Positions 13,686 to 15,827 of a stretch of 15,827 nucleotides of DNA are shown here, piece by piece (positions within the stretch are counted from its first letter, which is position 1; each line of letters starts with the position of its first letter). Both the position numbers and the translations under genes were made by a program. The stretch spans positions 1-15,827 of the forward strand of contig DAQG01000052.1 of the NCBI GenBank assembly GCA_002502785.1, given 5' to 3'. The notes under the pieces are model-generated. The model had not been told where the DNA came from, ran no database searches, and was given only the letters and a program-made list of their open reading frames with translations. The stretch is from Methanothrix harundinacea (lineage in GTDB: Archaea; Halobacteriota; Methanosarcinia; Methanotrichales; Methanotrichaceae).

Positions 13686-14459
13686 TCAGAAGAACTTAGA
13701 GGCTAGGGTCTGCCTCGTTTCGCACGTTTCCAAAACGGGACACCGTTCACAGGGTGCTTCCCGCGGCCTGTCGGGAAGCTTTCCGCCCTGAATTCTTCTG
13801 ATCCGATCTCTAATCCGAAGAACCTTTCTTCGGTCGTAGGTTTTGATCTCCACCTCCCGGACCTCGCCAGCCCGCGGGTACTCCACAAGACCCAAGTCGA
13901 CCCTTCTGTCCAGGTCATCTTCGAGGAGCATGGCGTACCCTGTCAAACGAAGCCGGTCGCTCCGCCAGACCCCGTTCTCCGGAGGATTGTCCGTCTTTAT
14001 CAACGAAGGGATCTGGATAGTACCTTTCATACCACCGTCTCCAGCTCTTGATACAACCCTATCGACCCTCCCGGAGAGGCCGAGCCGATCAGACCAAAGG
14101 TCCACCTCTACCTCGCTTGGCGTCAATATATCGAGCTTCGGCGAAAGCTTCGATGCCATCTCCGGCAGAATCTCGCGAATCTCACCGGCCGCTGCCCGGA
14201 GGTCGTGACGGTTGATCTCCTCCCTGCTGATGATGGGAAGCTCCGACTCGGCCCCGTCGAGAGCTTCCAAGAGCCATGCCTCCAGGTCGATCCCCCCATC
14301 CGGTTCGAACTCGGATAGGGATAAAGTCATCTCCCTTATGAGGAGCTTGGTGGGGTTTTCAGCTTCCGGCCAGACCGAGCGGCCCATCGCCTGGAAGTAG
14401 ACGAGCCTTGGGCAGCGGAGGTAGAGGGAGATGTCTGAGATTCTCACGGGTGGTGGCAT
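13686..14459 (-). CDS. Cas4-like PD-(D/E)XK-fold protein with Fe-S cysteines and atypical active site
   Basis: The protein has the Cas4/Dna2 plan: one N-terminal cysteine (ISLYLRCPRLVYFQ, C16) and three C-terminal cysteines (CERCPVLETC: C237, C240, C246), which in this family hold an iron-sulfur cluster that staples the nuclease fold. GLSGRVDRVV (D133) is motif II. The following strand reads IPSLIKTDNPPENGVWRSDRLRLTGYAMLLE. The Lys of the E-x-K motif is present (K155), but the expected acidic residue two positions earlier is Leu, and the Gln of the usual QLxAY helix is Arg. Nuclease activity is therefore doubtful. There is no CRISPR array, cas1 or cas2 in the window, so this is a solo Cas4-like gene. 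The ATG at 14459 is supported by a TATA box at 14481-14488, spaced for leaderless transcription. Confidence 0.78.
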   Translation of the reverse strand: MPPPVRISDISLYLRCPRLVYFQAMGRSVWPEAENPTKLLIREMTLSLSEFEPDGGIDLEAWLLEALDGAESELPIISREEINRHDLRAAAGEIREILPEMASKLSPKLDILTPSEVEVDLWSDRLGLSGRVDRVVSRAGDGGMKGTIQIPSLIKTDNPPENGVWRSDRLRLTGYAMLLEDDLDRRVDLGLVEYPRAGEVREVEIKTYDRRKVLRIRDRIRRIQGGKLPDRPREAPCERCPVLETCETRQTLASKFF

Positions 14460-14480
14460 GGTATGATGATTTGTGATCCA

Positions 14481-14488
14481 TATTTAAA
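14481..14488 (-). promoter_or_regulatory. TATA box of the Cas4-like gene
   Basis: Minus-strand TTTTTAAATA lies about 26 bp upstream of the ATG at 14459, the spacing of an archaeal leaderless promoter. Confidence 0.5.
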
Positions 14489-14567
14489 AAGATATTGAAT
14501 GGGGGTGATGACATCAGTGTCAATTTAGTCAAAATTAAGGCAATTGATCTAGATTTTAAGGGCGAAC

Positions 14568-14601
14568 AAAAAAAAGCAAGGCGCAAATTAAAATTTGCGC
14601 C
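14568..14601 (-). terminator. Strong intrinsic-type terminator after the thiaminase I-like gene
   Basis: GGCGCAAATT (14580-14589) and AATTTGCGCC (14592-14601) form a perfect 10-bp stem. On the minus strand it is followed by TTGC and eight consecutive T (complement of 14568-14575). It starts 10 bases past the stop codon of the upstream minus-strand gene. This bacterial-looking hairpin plus U-tract fits factor-independent termination. Confidence 0.8.
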
Positions 14602-14610
14602 AGAATTCGA

Positions 14611-15827
14611 TCAATCACAAGTTGTGTTGGGAATTTTGACCTGGATGTAGCTACATACCTGATTATACTTCTCTTCTCGAATCTCTGGAAAGCCCTTATT
14701 TGGGAAAGACATGGCATATTCTAGTATTGACTCAAATTGTGGGTAATACGGGTCGTCAAGAACCGCTTGTAGCTGATAGAAGTCCCGTGTAGCGGGCATC
14801 AAGTAGCGAGGAGGAGGAGCAGTTCCAGACTCGTTATCCCGACTGAAGGCGATCCACTCCCTGGTCTCAGGTTTGTTAATGTACTGTGAAAAATTAATCG
14901 CATCTCTTCTAGATTGCTCGTCTGATCGATTGGCGTTCAAGACCAATCCATCAACCCACATGATTGAGTTACTGCTGCTTGAACTATTGCCAAACTTTGC
15001 TGATATTATGTTAACACCACCTGGTACCAGGGAGCTGTTATAGCTCAGGACGTCGAACATGCGTTCAGAAAAACCCATAAAAGACGTTGCATCGCCTCTG
15101 GCAAAAACCTTAGCAGCCTCAGTGCTGTTATGGTGGTAGTATTTATTAAGGCACTTGTTCTCTCCATCGGTATTACAATCATCCATCAATTCGATGAGCA
15201 TATCTCCTGTTTGATTATCCATTTCACTACTGAGGGCCCCAACTAAATCGTAGCCGTAGTTGTCTACGTAGCCGACGACGTACAATCCAGGTAGCGTCCA
15301 ACCACCCTGAAAATCACCTACAAGCTTCACTTTTCCTTCGGGATTTATCTCAGTGATAATTTTTAGCATCTCGTCGGATGTGGTAGCATTTAAAATGGCT
15401 GGATTTCGGCTGTACAAGAACTCGGAACACATCCACGTTGGAATGGCGTAAGAGCAACCGTCAACCGATGCGGCTACAATGGCTGGTCCGAATAGATCTG
15501 GATCGGTATAGCGGATGGGTGAGACGAAACCTCCGTCAACCAAATACCCCAACAAACTCAAATCGACTTCCACAACTTGCGGCCCATCCGAGGAAAATAC
15601 TTTTGGTATATTGTTCATGTCATAAGTGTCGTAAGTATCACTGACGGCCACAGTCAGATTGACGTCTGGATGGACCGTTTCGAACTCCCTTTTGATGCGC
15701 TCAGTCATGGCCGTGAAGTTATCGTGATTCGCATCCGGAATGTAAGGATACATCGCGACGAATAAGTCCCTGGGAGTATCCACTTCTGCTACAGAATCGC
15801 ATTCTCCGGCAGCGTGCCGAATGTGAT
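14611..15827 (-). CDS. Thiaminase I-like / extracellular solute-binding-type protein, 5'-truncated by the window edge
   Basis: The frame is open to the window edge, so the signal peptide region is missing; GTG 15783 is only an internal candidate. Counting from that codon, the protein shows the periplasmic-binding-protein fold of thiamine pyridinylase (thiaminase I), which swaps the thiazole of thiamine for a base. VAMYPYIPD (9-17) matches the first strand, VVEVDLSLLGYLVDGGFVSPI (70-90) the ligand-binding segment, YAIPTWMCSEFLYSRN (112-127) the nucleophile loop with Cys119, and ATSFMGFSERM (232-242) the segment with general-base candidate Glu240. These correspond to Cys113 and Glu241 of the Paenibacillus enzyme. 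Many N-x-S/T sequons and six cysteines fit an exported protein. Composition is AT-richer than the core. A thiamine-binding or unrelated binding protein is the alternative. Confidence 0.7.
   Translation of the reverse strand, partial: HIRHAAGECDSVAEVDTPRDLFVAMYPYIPDANHDNFTAMTERIKREFETVHPDVNLTVAVSDTYDTYDMNNIPKVFSSDGPQVVEVDLSLLGYLVDGGFVSPIRYTDPDLFGPAIVAASVDGCSYAIPTWMCSEFLYSRNPAILNATTSDEMLKIITEINPEGKVKLVGDFQGGWTLPGLYVVGYVDNYGYDLVGALSSEMDNQTGDMLIELMDDCNTDGENKCLNKYYHHNSTEAAKVFARGDATSFMGFSERMFDVLSYNSSLVPGGVNIISAKFGNSSSSSNSIMWVDGLVLNANRSDEQSRRDAINFSQYINKPETREWIAFSRDNESGTAPPPRYLMPATRDFYQLQAVLDDPYYPQFESILEYAMSFPNKGFPEIREEKYNQVCSYIQVKIPNTTCD
15806..15826. repeat. Right copy of the 21-bp inverted repeat shared with the left window end
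   Basis: This is the exact reverse complement of positions 1-21; the match stops immediately inside both copies. Here it is part of the open 5' region of the thiaminase I-like gene. See the left copy and the findings for interpretation. Confidence 0.8.

Noticed and set aside
13686..14459. Cas4-like gene as evidence of a CRISPR-Cas locus
   Set aside because: No repeats, leader, cas1, cas2 or effector genes are visible; solo Cas4-like genes are common in archaea.
14505..14560. Box C/D guide RNA near GGGTGATGA (about 14513)
   Set aside because: The C-box-like sequence is present, but no CTGA D box at a suitable distance and no terminal stem were found.

Overview
The window looks like a chromosomal piece of a methanogenic archaeon. 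I infer the Methanotrichaceae (Methanothrix/Methanosaeta) from gene content and the GC-rich core, but cannot prove it from sequence alone. Archaeal markers are MptA (the archaeal GTP cyclohydrolase of tetrahydromethanopterin synthesis), KptA, a HerA-type ATPase, the archaeal aspartate carbamoyltransferase pair PyrB/PyrI, a TIGR00288-type NYN protein, TATA boxes placed for short-leader or leaderless transcripts, and Shine-Dalgarno motifs of the GGTGATC type in front of several GTG or TTG starts.

Layout. The left end (1-931) is AT-rich. It holds the 3'-truncated minus-strand gene of a SatD-like protein with a C-terminal helix-turn-helix, its TATA box, and upstream three 20-bp palindromes repeated every 29 bp. 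Next is a divergent lipid-carrier pair: a DUF92/VTE6-like membrane protein (minus) and a cis-prenyltransferase homologue that has lost its catalytic aspartate (plus). The latter ends directly against the convergent kptA. At 3814-5756 a plus-strand operon encodes a small acidic protein, MptA and an uncharacterised protein translationally coupled to MptA.

From 5847 onward everything is on the minus strand. There is a HerA-like ATPase, a rhomboid protease and an NYN-domain protein (5847-8806). A leuA-family gene overlaps tatD (8978-11308). The operon pyrB-pyrI-FKBP ends in a hairpin plus T-run terminator (11356-13645). A Cas4-like Fe-S protein (13686-14459) follows, with no cas1, cas2 or CRISPR repeats. 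The right end (14460-15827) is AT-richer again. It carries a strong terminator and the C-terminal ~400 residues of a secreted-type protein that keeps the Cys and Glu expected of thiaminase I.

The most unusual points are: the 29-bp-phased palindrome array next to a SatD/cyclase-like regulator; an NgBR-like non-catalytic cis-prenyltransferase beside a polyprenyl-phosphate-kinase-like gene; a thiaminase I-like protein in a methanogen; a Cas4-fold protein with an apparently eroded active site; and two genes (leuA, herA-like) whose conserved N-termini have no in-frame standard start. The latter suggests single-base indels or non-canonical initiation. The two window ends carry the same 21 bases in inverted orientation, which may mark assembly break points at a repeat.
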